Notes: generated by a model not told the origin, from the sequence alone. 64,000 nucleotides of DNA from Camellia lanceoleosa (GCA_025200525.1 CM045758.1:4270706-4334705); one strand, 5' to 3'; counted from the stretch's first letter, positions 47,009-59,038 are shown. Translations and numbers: made by a program.

Positions 47009-49221
47009 CTATCCACATAAACCACTACCACAATTCCATTCTCTCCGGTCTCAACCATTATTCGCACTGGTGTTTTTTTGGATGGATTAGATTAAAATAG
47101 TTAATAAAATAATATACTTTATCACATTACTCTTTTTAGATTTTTACATATTTTTTTGATAAAAAATTAAATAACCTACTAATTACGCTGTCATCTTTAC
47201 TTTCGAATTTTGTATAACAGTATAATCCTTCTAAACTTTTGTTGATTATTCAAAATTATATGACATCATCAATAAGTATCCTTAAATGCCAAAAATTGTC
47301 CTTGAATGAATTTGCATTTCATTTCAATTTTTGTGAGATGAAAGTTTGTTTTGCTAGCTTAACCTAAGTGAGAGGTTTGGTATTTCTCTATTTGGCTGAG
47401 TTTTTAAATTTTTTTTTTTTGTAAAGATTTTAAAAATTAGATTGGTGAAAAGAATAAACTACTAATTTTTTTTTTTTATAAATTTTAATCTTTTTTAGGT
47501 TGAAAATTATTTTAAAAAATTCAAAAAATTTTTTTTGTATGTGTTTATTTTTGTCAAACTAATTTATAAATTTAAAAAAAATTACAAATTAAGTTCCAAA
47601 AACTCAAACAAATGGAGTTTTTAAACAGAAATTAGAATAGTATCTGTCCTGAAGTGTCATGTTCATGGATCGATTTTAACCGGTTTGGTTTGTGGTTTGG
47701 ACCCGCCCGCATGTCTGCGGTTTGGGAAAAATTCAACTCAGAAACAGCAAGTTGAGCGCGGTTTGTGCTGATAAGATTCGCGATTATGCGGGTGGTTGCA
47801 GATGGTTTACGGATTGAAAATTTTCCTTTAAAAATTTATTTTTGGGCCTATGTTTCCCCATTTTCTAAATATTATTTTGGCCATTTTCTTCTCATTTTCT
47901 AAATGTTATTTTGGGTCATAAAATCATTATTTTCGAATGAGAAGGAAATCCTTAAAAAACTCCAAATATCAATAATTATTTTAGAACAACAATAATTAAT
48001 GAATTAAAACTTCTAAAATAAAAAACACAACAAAATCAATTCCTAACACAAACAAAATATTCAAAATCTTAAACTTTTAAATCAAATCATAAACTAACTC
48101 AAACACATATATACGTAAATAAATAAAAACAGTTCAATTTATTAGAAACAAAAAAATAAAGTATAGGGTTTGTTTGTTTAGGGTTTGGGTAGACAAAATC
48201 TATCTACTCATATGGAAGATCAAGATCTACGGTCCATAATTTTTTGAATATATATATATATAAGTGCGGGCAGGTGCGGGTGAAACTCGCAACCCGCAAC
48301 ATGACAATATTTCAAATCACATTGGACCCTACTATAGGTTTGAAATCACCCGTACATGCGCGGATCGGATCGGATCGGATTAGGCTGTTTTTGCGAAGCG
48401 AATGACCCTATATCCTAGTTTACAAGTATCAAAATGCAAAGTTATAGTATTAAGTGCCATTTTTTATTTTATAAGGGCAAACTACAATATTAACAAATTT
48501 GCTAGAGGTAAATTGCCATTAACCATGTCTATCACGAAGCTAACCGGTCTGTAGATATTATAGTTAATCATGACTATTCTACAACTACAATCACCGATTT
48601 ACATTTTTTTTTTTTCTCTTGCTCCCCTTTTTATTATAAACCAGCTGTATGATGGTGCCAATGAGGTCTCTTTTTACCCTACAAATGTGTACCCTAGATA
48701 TACGAACTCTTTTTCGTTTTAATATATTTGTTCTGCTTTAACCATACACAAAAAAATGCCATTAACCTAAAGAAAATAAGGAAATTTATGTACTAGAGTA
48801 CATATAAAAAAATACTTATAAATTAATAACAAAGTCGACAAGTATTAAAATACGAAATAATAAATTTTAATTAATCAATAATTAATTTTTGAAACATTCA
48901 TAGACAAATAATTTCTCTAAGAAAATAAAATAATGGCCCCGCCCGTACATGCTAGTCACAACAGATTGTGAAGTAATACTTGAGACACATAGTTTAGGTC
49001 TTTAAATTTATCTACAATAATGCGACAAGAGAGATAAATCTAACATAATTGAGTATATAACAAATCAAAAATTGACATATGTCTCATATCAATATAAATC
49101 AAATTGTAGAAGATTGTTTGTAGGTGTTAAACATTTTTCAAAACACATGGTCACAAAAATGTCCCCACCACATAATATTTATTACTTTTTAAACTTTTTG
49201 AAAATTCTATTATTTTTTATG

Positions 49222-49622
49222 GACTGGTTACAAAAATATCATGCTACCATTGACTGTGTGACAAAACAAGTTGTTTTTCGTCCACCTGGTTTGCCTGAAT
49301 TTGTGTTTAATGGGAGTGGAGTAGTACCTCCTCCGTATTTGATTTCGTCTGTGAAAGCTGTTAAATTGATTAGAAAATGGTGTAAAGGATATCTGTGTTC
49401 TGTACTGACTGTATCTACTGATGATAATGTTAAAACTGATGTGAACTGTATTCCTATAGTCAGAGAATTCCCAGATGTTTTTCCAGATGATCTGCTAGGG
49501 GATTTGATTGACAGGGAGATTGAATTCACCGTTGCTGTAATTCTGGGAACACAACCGATATCTAAAGCTCCTTACCAAATGGTCCCAACTGAACTGAAAG
49601 AACTGAAAGTGCAACTGCAAGA
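49222..49622 (+). pseudogene. Gypsy pol, protease-RT linker fragment
   Basis: The frame reads MDWLQKYHATIDC, FRPPGLPEFVFNG, REFPDVFPDDL, REIEFTV and SKAPYQMVPTELKEL. This is the stretch between protease and reverse transcriptase of Tekay/Del-type gypsy polyproteins. Gag and the protease core are absent, because the element is cut at 49,221 where copy-B sequence ends. The frame continues in phase at 54,347 once the nested element (49,623-54,346) is discounted. Upstream codons back to 49,072 belong to the duplicated flank, not to pol. Confidence 0.9.
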
Positions 49623-51361
49623 TGTAGACGTCCCCGAACGCATTCCGGGGGAAAGGGATTGCGAGTCCTCCCCGTTTTGGTTCGATATTGGGTCTACTAC
49701 AGTTCGAAGGACTCAAATGTCACGGTTCTTAATCTTGAACCGAAGAGTCCAAATCCGGCAAATCGTTTTGAAAACAGATTTTTTGAAAGAAGTGCCAAAC
49801 ATGGACTGCTTCGCCAGATACAAAGTCGCCACCTAAATATTTTAAAATGGGAAATTTAGGAAACCCTGACTCGGTGCCAAAGGCCACGTGTCCGTCATCA
49901 CCAAAGTTGCCTCGGCTCGGGAACTTGGGTACGATTGGGGAAGGTCACTTCGTGAGCACCCCCGCTCGCCCGGTCAAAGACCGGCCTCTACTAACCATGA
50001 TATCTGTTTTTGAAAACATTGTATGTTCTTATTCCGGTTATTAGCCTAGGTTACTATGTGATGCGCACAGCATACAAGTATAGACTGGGTCGCCTGAATT
50101 GGAACAAAACATTTCATGTTTGTTTGTTTGAGAAATGGTTTGATGGTGCTACCCGCAGGTAGGCTAAGACGTGGATTTGCCACTCTCGGGTGGGCTTAGA
50201 AAACAATGGTTTTGCCACTATCTAGTGGGCTTAAAACAAATATTTGATGAATTGTCCCAATTCAGATAACTCAACCTCCACCCACAGGCATTCAAGGTAG
50301 TTATATTACGTAAGCATTTAGCCTCATGGTAAGCATGCTATTCATGGCAACACTCACACGCATGCAAGGATGCTAAAGCATAAAACTCACCGAGTACTCC
50401 AAGCCAAAACAGAAAACTGATTAGGAATCATGCATGATCCTACATATACAGAATTGCCTAATGCAACACATGCGAAGATGGAAACTATAGCAGGCTCGGC
50501 TATTCTAAACATGGCATATGAAATGCTACAACTAACACGTACTCAATTTGGAATCGAAATACAAATGCAGTTTGTATGATGCGCCGAGCCCGATGCGTGC
50601 AAAACAGATGAATGATGCAAAAGATGCTGTCATACTGTATGTTAATTGAAATATGCCCTATATCTAACCATCGTAAGCGGGTAAATAAAAGGGAAGAAAG
50701 ACGTGGGGTTGGAAGACATACATCACACTCACCCACACTTATTACAATTATGCCCTCGCACAGAGGGTCCGAATAAATAATACAGTCCCGAATGAAAGAA
50801 TAGTACAGTCCGAATAAATATACAGAAATCCTAATTAATTAACTAATTAACTAAGAAAATCAGAAGCGGCATGCAAGCCGGGCCGCTTGACTCGCTCGGA
50901 TATGAAATGATGCACATTTGAAATTTGGCGCTGCGAAATCCACTGACGCCCAATTAGCCTCTGTTTGCAATGTTTCTCGAAATGCGTGCCAAATCTCGAA
51001 AAGTTGTCGATTCTTCATTTTGCTGCAACAGAGAGCAAGAAAGGGGCATAGCAATGTATTTCACAAATATATGCATGCCTCGATTCTCGTACTACCAATC
51101 ACGCATCTCAATGCATGATAGCCGAGGAGTCGGATTGCACAACTCAATATAGGATGAATGCTACAACAAAACCTAACTCCATCACGGGTAATCCGGAGTG
51201 TCGGTGACTTGGGAATTAAGACCCGTTCCGTCGCTCGGAGTGCAAAACGTGCCTCGTTTCCCGTGCCCGGGCTAACTCCTATCCCGAACACAATGCAATA
51301 TGCATGATATGTATGAAATGCAACTAAGATACAATCCTAACATACACAATGTTATGAAAAT

Positions 51362-51835
51362 GAGATGTCTCGGAATGCGTGCACACGGGCACGCAAACCG
51401 AGGAAGTGATCCTAAGGAACAAAATGGCATACGCAATGCAATTGGACTTACACTAACATGAGAGAGCCTCAGCCACACTCACATAAGAGGCCGTCGGATG
51501 AAAATAAAGTGCCTCGAAATGCGTGCACACGGACACGCAAACCGAGGCAATGGCATACGGAATGCAATGATGCTAAAATGACATAAACAATGCAAAATGG
51601 ACTTATACTAACATGAGAGAGCCTCAGCCACACTCACGTAAGAGGCCGAGAGATGAAAAAAGAGATGTCTCGAAATGCGTGCACACGGGCACGCAAACCG
51701 AGGAGATGGCATACGCAATGCAAAATGGACTTACACTAACATGAGAGAGTCTCAGCCACACTCACATAAGAGGTCGTGAGATGAAAATGAAGTGCCTCGA
51801 AATGCGTGCACACAAGCTCGCAAACCGAGGCAATG
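51362..51835. repeat. Four-unit tandem repeat, 127-155 bp
   Basis: Units begin near 51,366, 51,511, 51,666 and 51,793, each with TCGRAATGCGTGCACAC, ACGCAAACCGAGG and ACTAACATGAGAGAG. Spacings are about 145, 155 and 127 bp. Confidence 0.88.
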
Positions 51836-52184
51836 GCATTAAGGCATGAAATGACATAGAAAATGATATGTAAACATGCAAATAGAATTTCAGCACTGAA
51901 ATGTGGGGGGAAACAGTCCCGAAACATGGCCAAAGTGCACCCGAAGCATGGAATGATCCCGAAATGCGATATTAGGCGCCCGAAATGGCCCATAGCTATG
52001 CAATGCATGCACAATATGGACATGGAATGAAAATACAGTAGAAATACAGCCCCAAGACAAGCATTTTTCAGTCATAAAAAGGGCTAAACAGCAAGCACAC
52101 ATAGGATTAGGCAAGTATGCAAAAATGGCTCCGCAAGAGGGGTATTGAAGTAAGTGATATATGCAATGCCCAAATGAAAAAAAA

Positions 52185-52850
52185 CCCTTCTACAACACTG
52201 ATGAGGGACTAAAAATATGCACATTTACAGTAGATTACATCCCCCAAATCAGTATGAAAATATGTTAAAAATGCCATGCAAGATTGAGGCCACAAGAGGA
52301 TAGAACATGAAGTAGGCCAAACATTCATCCAACAAGAAAAGACCCTTAATGAAATATGTCCAGAGGGTCAAAATATGACTTATTCCAGTTCTGATGATGG
52401 CCGAAAACAGAGGCTAGATAAGCCTAAAAGAGCATGTAAAAATGAGGGCCAAAGAGGGGTAGAATGGTAGGTACTACATGGAAACCCCAAACAAGATTGA
52501 TCCCTTCTACAATGTTGTAGAGGGACACAAAATAAGCTTACTCACAGTTCATAACAAACTCAAAACAATTTACATATAGGCCAAACAAATCATGCAAATT
52601 TACGGTAAATAGGAGAGATTATGAAGTAAGTGCAAGATAGAGGACCCAAACAGGATTGAACCCTTCTTCAATGTTGAAGAGGAGCTCAAAATAGGCCCAC
52701 TTATAGTTTACATTATGCTCAAAAACAGATCACTCATAGGCTAGAAATTTCATGCAAAAAAATGGCATATAAGATGATATTGAAGCAAGTGCCAAATGGA
52801 GGGCTCAAACAGGGTTGAGCCCTTAAACAAACATGAAGATAAGCTCAAAA
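52185..52850. repeat. Five-unit ~158-bp tandem repeat with hairpins
   Basis: Landmark CCCTT occurs at 52,185, 52,343, 52,502, 52,661 and 52,819. Units are otherwise strongly diverged. Most keep a short inverted repeat at the landmark, for example CCCTTCTACAATGTTGTAGAGGG in two halves at 52,502-52,524. Confidence 0.75.
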
Positions 52851-53452
52851 GAGTGACCCCTTCAGTTAGGGTCGGAGCCTAAAATAGTGAGAAAATAGGC
52901 TTAAGAAATGAAGCAAGAAAATGCTACAAAAGAGGGAAATGGAGACTTACCCTTGTAGACCTTTTCTTTTCTACCTCTTGGCTTGAGGAATGTTGCTTCT
53001 AAGCCTCTGAGAACCTCTCCTTGCTGCTGGAAATGGAGTGGTGATGGGGATGCTTGATAGTGATGAAGAAATGGCACCAAACTTGAAGAAAAATGACTTT
53101 GGAGCTTCGAAATGGAGAGAAATGGGAGGTGGAAGGTATAGCTCTCTCTCAAATGTGTCTAACAAATGTCTAACCCCCATCCAAGAAGCCAAGCCTCTCC
53201 TTTATAGAGGAGAGGCATGAAAAATATCTAAGGGACCTCTCTAATCCTCCATACACGTGTATGGAGGATGGTCCAATTGGCAACCAGCTGGCACAGCTGG
53301 AATACATTGAGGGAGAGGAAAATAGCCGGCCAGCTTAAAGGGGCAAAAAGGTCATTTCACAAAAGGGGTGTCCGGCCAGCTACTTTTCAGGAGCTGTCGG
53401 GAAGAACACTGGCCGGTGGGTGCTAGGGAAGTCCAAATGTGGCCATTCAAGT

Positions 53453-53760
53453 GTCCAAATTGAAGCCCCGGAAGTTAGCTTTCCAATGGAGCAAACCTTG
53501 CATCAAAATTCCTCCTGTGGAAAAAGTTATGCCAGTTTCCGTGAAGCCGCGCAGATTTCGGTTCAACCGGAGTGATGCCTTACTTCAATCAACCATATCT
53601 CCTCTGTCCGGAATTGAATTTAGGATATTCTTGAGTGCTAAATGAAGCCCCGGGAGTAATCTTTCCAACGATGGTGGCCCCATACTTTAATTCCTCTTGT
53701 GCAAAGAGTTACGCCCATTTCGGTGAAGCTACGCAGACTTTTCTCCTTCCTGGATTTATG
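53453..53760. repeat. Two-unit ~185-bp repeat
   Basis: GAAGCCCCGGRAGT, CTTTCCAA, AATTCCTC(C/T)TGTG and TTTCSGTGAAGC recur at 53,453 and 53,639. Confidence 0.75.
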
Positions 53761-54346
53761 CTGAACCACTTTTGACCAAACAAAAAGTTGGTTGTCAAAA
53801 CAATTGCTGGCCTCCCACCCTCCTACAAGCTTCCTAACCATGAAAATAAGGCCTCCATCAAAAATGAACCCAAACCGATGCGAAATGAAGGTTCGGGGCC
53901 GAACGCCGCAGCGATCCCGAACCGATCATGGTACCGGAGTGGTGTTCATCCACGAAGTCGGTCTCTCAGACCCCAGTGTCCCCCAAAAGGTAGCAAATAA
54001 GATGCATGCCAAAAACTAGAGCAATCGGAGATGGTTAGGCGGTCCCGAACCGAGGCACATGGCCTGACGGCTCCAAAAACCGGGAACCGGGCTCCGAAAT
54101 GGGAAAAATGGCCTACGGCCACTGAGAGATGGTCTACGGGACCTCTCCCTCCCCTCAGGAAGAAAAACAGAGAAAACCGAGGCTGGTTCGCAAACCGAGG
54201 CAAAGTACAGAGAGGGTTCGGAAGTCCGGAGGCAGGGCTCACAACCGAGACTCTGAGACTTCTAAACGAGCACAACATGTAACATCACCGAGCGCTCAAC
54301 CGGTGACGTCTGAGTCTTAAGGTCAGTCAAAAATGGGGTGTCTACA

Positions 54347-56587
54347 CAAGAACTGTTAGATAAAAAGTTCATCAGACCTAGTACTTCACCGTGGGGCGCA
54401 CCTATTCTGTTTGTAAAGAAGAAAGATGGCTCACTGAGACTGTGCATTGATTACCGCGAACTGAATAAGGTAACTGTAAAGAATAAATACCCATTACCGC
54501 ATATTGATGACCTGTTTGATCAGTTACAGGGGGCTCAGGTATTTTCAAAGATTGATCTCAGATCCGGGTACCATCAATTGAAAGTTAAACCGGAAGACAT
54601 TGATAAAACTGCTTTTAGAACAAGGTATGGACATTATGAATTTTTAGTTATGCCTTTTGGAGTTACCAATGCACCTGCAGCATTTATGGACCTCATGAAT
54701 AGAATCTTTAAACCGTACCTTGATGACTTTATTGTTGTATTCATTGATGACATCCTGATTTATTCTAAGACTAGAGAAGAACATGAACATCACCTGAGGC
54801 TTGCCCTACAGACCCTAAGAGAACAGAAACTATATGCTAAACTGTCTAAATGTGAATTTTGGCTTGACCATGTTATGTTTTTGGGGTATGTTATTAGCAA
54901 AGATGGAATTTCAGTGGATCCACAGAAAATTGAAACTGTAGTCAACTGGCCTAGACCAACAAATGTGACAGAAGTCCAAAGCTTTTTTGGATTGGCTGGA
55001 TATTACAGAAGATTTGTCAAAGATTTCTCCAAAATTGCCTTACCGTTGACTCAACTGACACAGAAAGGGATATGATTTGACTGGACTGACCAAAAGGAAT
55101 CAGCATTCCAAGAGTTGAAAACTCGACTTGTGACTGCACCTGTGCTTACCTTACCTTCAGGTACGGATGGTTATACTGTATCTAGTGATACTTCTCACAA
55201 GGGTTTGGGATGTGTTTTAATGCAGAATGGGAGAGTAATTGCCTATGCTTCCCGACAACTGAGACCACATGAAAAGAACTACCCAACCCACGATCTAGAA
55301 CTTGCAGCAGTAGTGTTTGCGTTGAAAATCTGGCGTCACTACTTGTATGGGGCGACATGTGAAGTATATACTGACCACAAAAGCCTGAAATATTTCTTCA
55401 CCCAGAAAGAATTGAACATGAGACAGCAGAGATGGCTAGAACTGATTAAAGATTATGACTTACAGATATTGTACCATCCAGGAAAGGCCAACACCGTTGT
55501 CGATGCTTTGAGTCGGAAATCGATTGGGAACTTAGCTTGTTTGCTTACCGGGCAGAAAGAATTGCTTCATGACCTTGAAAAATCTGAAATTGAAATTGTG
55601 TTACGGGAACAAGGTGGAACAATAGCTGCTATTTCTGCTCAACCGGCATTGATTGAAGAGATTAAGGAGAAACAACAACAAGATGACTTCTTGAAGAAGT
55701 TTACATCGAGGTTTTGGCAAAGCCTACAGACTGCATTGGGGACTGAACTGAGACTGAGTAGTGCCTATCATCCTCAGACAAATGGCCAATCAGAGAGGAC
55801 CATCCAGACTCTGGAGGATTTACTGAGAATGTGTGTCCTTGATTTTCAGGGAAATTGGGAAAGCCATTTGCCATTGGTTGAATTTGCCTACAACAACAGT
55901 TATCATTCAAGTATTGGTATGGTGCCTTTCGAGGCATTGTATGGCAGGAAGTGTAAATCTCCGATTTGCTGGGCAAAAGTTGGAGATGGGCCTTTGCTTG
56001 GGCCCGAAATTGTGTATGAAACGACTGAGAAAGTAAAACTGATACAACAGAGGCTGAAAACTACACAGAGCCGACAGAAAAGTTATGCAGATGTCAGAAG
56101 ACAAGACAGAGAATATGAAATGGGTGATCACGTGTTTGTAAAAGTGACACCGATGAAAGGCCAGACTCGTTTTGGAGTCAAAGGCAAGTTAGCGCCAAGA
56201 TACATCGGACCGTATGAGATTGTTGAGAAAATCAATCCGGCGGCGTATCAAGTTGCGCTTCCTCCTGAAATGGAGCATATACATAACGTCTTCCACATTT
56301 CGATGTTGAGAGATTATCTCCGGGATCCATTCCACGTAATTGAGCCTACTCGGATAGTGTTGAGTGATGACTACACTTACGAGGAGAGGCCTATACAGAT
56401 TGTAAATAGACGGATCAAGAAACTGAGAAACAAGGAGATCCCGTTAGTGAAAGTTGACTGGCAGAACCATGGTGGTGTGTATGCCACTTGGGAAAGGGAA
56501 TATGACATGGCTAAACGATATCCAGAACTATTCCCACTGAACCCTATTTTCTTCCAGAATGAAGGTAACTCGAGTTTAGAGGACTAA
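54347..56587 (+). pseudogene. Gypsy pol: RT, RNase H, deleted integrase, chromodomain (Tekay/Del-like)
   Basis: Polyprotein of a Ty3/gypsy chromovirus. [46 protein letters not shown] and the catalytic FIDD (about 54,740). A TGA at 55,073-55,075 separates RT from RNase H in the same frame. RNase H keeps its acidic residues (SDTSHKGLG, HDLELAA, YTDHKSL). Integrase jumps at about 55,699 from DDFLKK to FTSRFW: the HHCC zinc finger and both catalytic Asp are missing, while HPQTNGQSER with the Glu remains. The C-terminus has the GPYEIVEKI and HNVFHISMLR motifs and a chromodomain-like tail (IPLVKVDWQNH, TWEREYDM). The order and tail fit the Tekay/Del clade. It cannot make a functional integrase. It is followed by a polypurine tract and 3' LTR. 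Confidence 0.93.
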
Positions 56588-56595
56588 ACTCTTTT

Positions 56596-56608
56596 AAGGA
56601 GGGGAGAC
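56596..56608 (+). other. Polypurine tract
   Basis: AAGGAGGGGAGAC immediately precedes the TG of the 3' LTR. This is the plus-strand primer in reverse transcription. Confidence 0.88.
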
Positions 56609-59038
56609 TGTAACAACCCTCGTCACTGTTTACCGAATAAGCACTGATTACCGATAAATTGAACTAAATATGACTGATAAGTGAACTGATTGAATTACTG
56701 AAATGACTGACTGGAAACTGGAACTGAATTGACTGAGTATAAGTGTGTTATTGTGCATTCTAACTGTTTGATTATTTGATTATCTGTTCAATTTGTTTTA
56801 TGTTTAAACTGCTAATTGAAGGCCTTATCGACGGCCGAACCGTAAACTAATTGATGTTTTAGGACCACCACAATTTATGTGATTTTATGGTATAATTATT
56901 TGGGAGTTGATTTTGTATGATTAAACTAGATTAATTTAAGCCAAATCAATAGAGTTGCCTTATTTACAGAATTGCCATTGAGTGGGCCTTAGTTTATTCT
57001 TACTATTTGAGCCTTAAGCACCTAATCAAAACATTCCCTTCAGCCATTTTGAGTACTCAACCGACATTAGAGAGAAATGGAGAGAATTGAGAGGGATTTT
57101 GGCTATAATTTGATGATCTTGAGGAAATTGAAGCATAAGTTGGCAAATTGAACTTCTACACTTGTAATTGAAGACTTAGGTAAGAGGATTCAACCCTCTA
57201 GTTGTGAGTTTAAGCTAATTCTTGCATGGTCCATGCCAAATTGTAGAGTTAAGTCTTGTTTTAGTTCATACATGTTGGATTGTAGCTTAACTCTTGCATG
57301 CATGTGTACATTGAGGAGTTTTGAGTTGGATTTCATGGAAACCTTGCATGCAAGTCCCTCTTTTAATCATAATCCATGATTTCATCATGTTCTCGAAGAA
57401 ATGAGCTCAATTGAGCAAGCTTTGAAGCTTTAATTTGATTTAAAATTCATGCATGTTGCATGCTCTTCATGTTCATGAAAAATGGGTTTGAAATTGGTTT
57501 AATTGACTCACTCTTGGGCTTTGATTTCTTAAATTGAGTTTTGAAACATGTTATTCTATGTATTTAAAAGAGTTTTCCAGAAAATGGGCCCAAGAGGATC
57601 AAATTGGGAGCATCAAATTTGAGTTTTGAACTTAGAACACAAATCTGGAATTTCCAGATTTTGGTTGTCCGCTTCAGCGTGAAGTGCCGCCGGCGGGAAA
57701 ATCAACTCCCAAGATTTTTCATCAGTAACGATCCGCTCGGGAGAAGTAGCGCTCGAGCGGAAAAATTGAGCATCCAAGATTTTGCATCAGACATCACGCC
57801 GGCGGAGAAATGTACGCCGGCGAGTGTTGAGTGACACGCTCGAGCGGGGAAGTTAACGCTCGAGCGGGTACCTTTGTTTGCTTGTCCGCTCAAGCGAAAC
57901 TCTTTCGGCGAAGGACTCGCTTCAATCGAAAAGTCTGAAAATATTTTCTAAGTGCATCTTTGTATCCTCTTTCCATCCTAGGCATTCCTAGGGCATATTT
58001 AAGGTATCTTAAAGAGAATATAGATGTAGAACACACCGAGGCAAATTTAGGGATTAAGTTATTATCTTTCCCAATTGTGTAACTTAGAGTGTGTTCAATC
58101 TGTTAACTGTATAGGGTTGGCATTCCGAGGAGACGCTCTAGCCTACTGTAGCCCAGAACTCTGTGAGTAACAATTGTGTAAAGATATGTTCAAAATGATT
58201 ATCTTCTGGACAACTGAACTGTACTGTTTTCTGAACTGTTTACTGTTTACTGAATGAATGTATGTCCTTTATTTCTGAACTGTACTGTGGCATCCTTAGC
58301 ACCTCATCGTTCTTTATTCTTTATTCTGAGAGATCTCTGTCGGTTCCTCATGGAACCACCATTCTTGTTCGATCGATGGCCATCATTACTGTTCGGTCTT
58401 TTAAGACCTACTGTTACTGTTATGCTAACGGATGTACCACATATGACTGTTTACTGTACTGAACAACTAATATACTGATTGAATTGAACTGTTTTCATTA
58501 CTATAAAGACATTCATTCTAAACCTCTTTACGCTTTATGTTATTCACTGGGCTTTAGCTCACTGCTCATATATATATATATATATAGGTGGACAGGCACC
58601 GGATCAAAGCTAGAGGCGTCGGAGTAAACTCTAGTTTTCTCAAGCCAACCAATGTGCCTCACTGCGAGGTTCCGAGCCTATCATGCTAAGGCTTAGGGGT
58701 GTTTTAGTATTTCCCCTTTTTGCACTGTCGTACTGCGTTGTAATAACCGAATGGATTGTATAGACTGAAAGTTTACTGTACTGTTGAGTGGGGATTAAAT
58801 CCCCGTACTGAATGATTGTAAATATTGTGCATAACTGTTCTGTACCGAATGTTTATATGCATGGAAAACCTTTTTGGCATACTGGTATCCTGACTCATTG
58901 GACATTATTTATTTTTACGTATTGGCTTCCGCCAGTTCTACTTTCTTTTCTTGTATTCTTGTTAAGTAGGCCTTGATAATCTCGGATTCTTGGCGATTCT
59001 GATGCTAAACCCATAGGGCCGGGTTTGGGGTCGTGACA
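56609..59038 (+). repeat. 3' LTR of the Tekay-like element
   Basis: TGTAACAACCC...GGGTCGTGACA, 2,430 bp, immediately after the polypurine tract. Contains a GCTCGAGCG cluster (57,660-57,930), a (TA)n run (58,569-58,586) and TATTCACTGGGCTTTAGCTC. The 5' LTR is missing, so age cannot be estimated from LTR pairs. LTR A (24,290) and LTR B (26,196) are relatives. Confidence 0.85.
57660..57930. repeat. GCTCGAGCG / GCCGGCG cluster in 3' LTR
   Basis: CGCTCGAGCGG at about 57,750, 57,838 and 57,859, with relaxed forms CGCTCGGGAG, CGCTCAAGCG and GCCGGCG between them, separated by AAGATTTT(T/G)CATCA. Confidence 0.8.

Larger units (their letters stand above)
37840..49221 (+). repeat. Segmental duplication, copy B
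   Basis: Direct duplicate of 1-13,838. It breaks at 49,221 (TTTTTTATG), where gypsy pol starts. It lacks the A-only blocks at 2,313 and 11,201 and the second 138-bp unit, and carries a B-only MITE at 43,807 and a (CT)n run at about 44,120-44,146. No gene was found in it. Confidence 0.95.
49623..54346. mobile_element. 4.7-kb non-coding LTR-like element nested in pol (solo LTR candidate)
   Basis: It has TG...CA ends within an inverted 7-bp TGTAGAC...GTCTACA and a perfect 5-bp target duplication, as for LTR retroelements. No gag, pol, primer site or repeated end sequence was seen inside, so it is best read as one very long LTR left by recombination. Very long LTRs are known in Tat/Ogre-type gypsy elements; that link is inference. 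Base composition is more balanced than the surroundings. Frames of up to ~110 residues lack domain features. It contains three internal repeat sets, listed separately. Confidence 0.75.
49618..54351. repeat. 5-bp target duplication CAAGA around the nested element
   Basis: CAAGA at 49,618-49,622 and 54,347-54,351. Collapsing one copy keeps the pol frame intact. Confidence 0.93.

Noticed and set aside
49072..49221. N-terminal part of the 254-residue frame leading into gypsy pol
   Set aside because: These codons are duplicated flank (also at 13,680-13,838 and inverted at 61,209-61,358), read through by chance into pol.
51362..51835. Possible CRISPR-like regular repeat
   Set aside because: Units are 127-155 bp with diverged spacers that are themselves repeated; this is a eukaryotic retroelement tandem repeat.
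52901..54282. Several 60-110-residue frames on both strands
   Set aside because: Overlapping frames inside a non-coding LTR-like element; no family motif.
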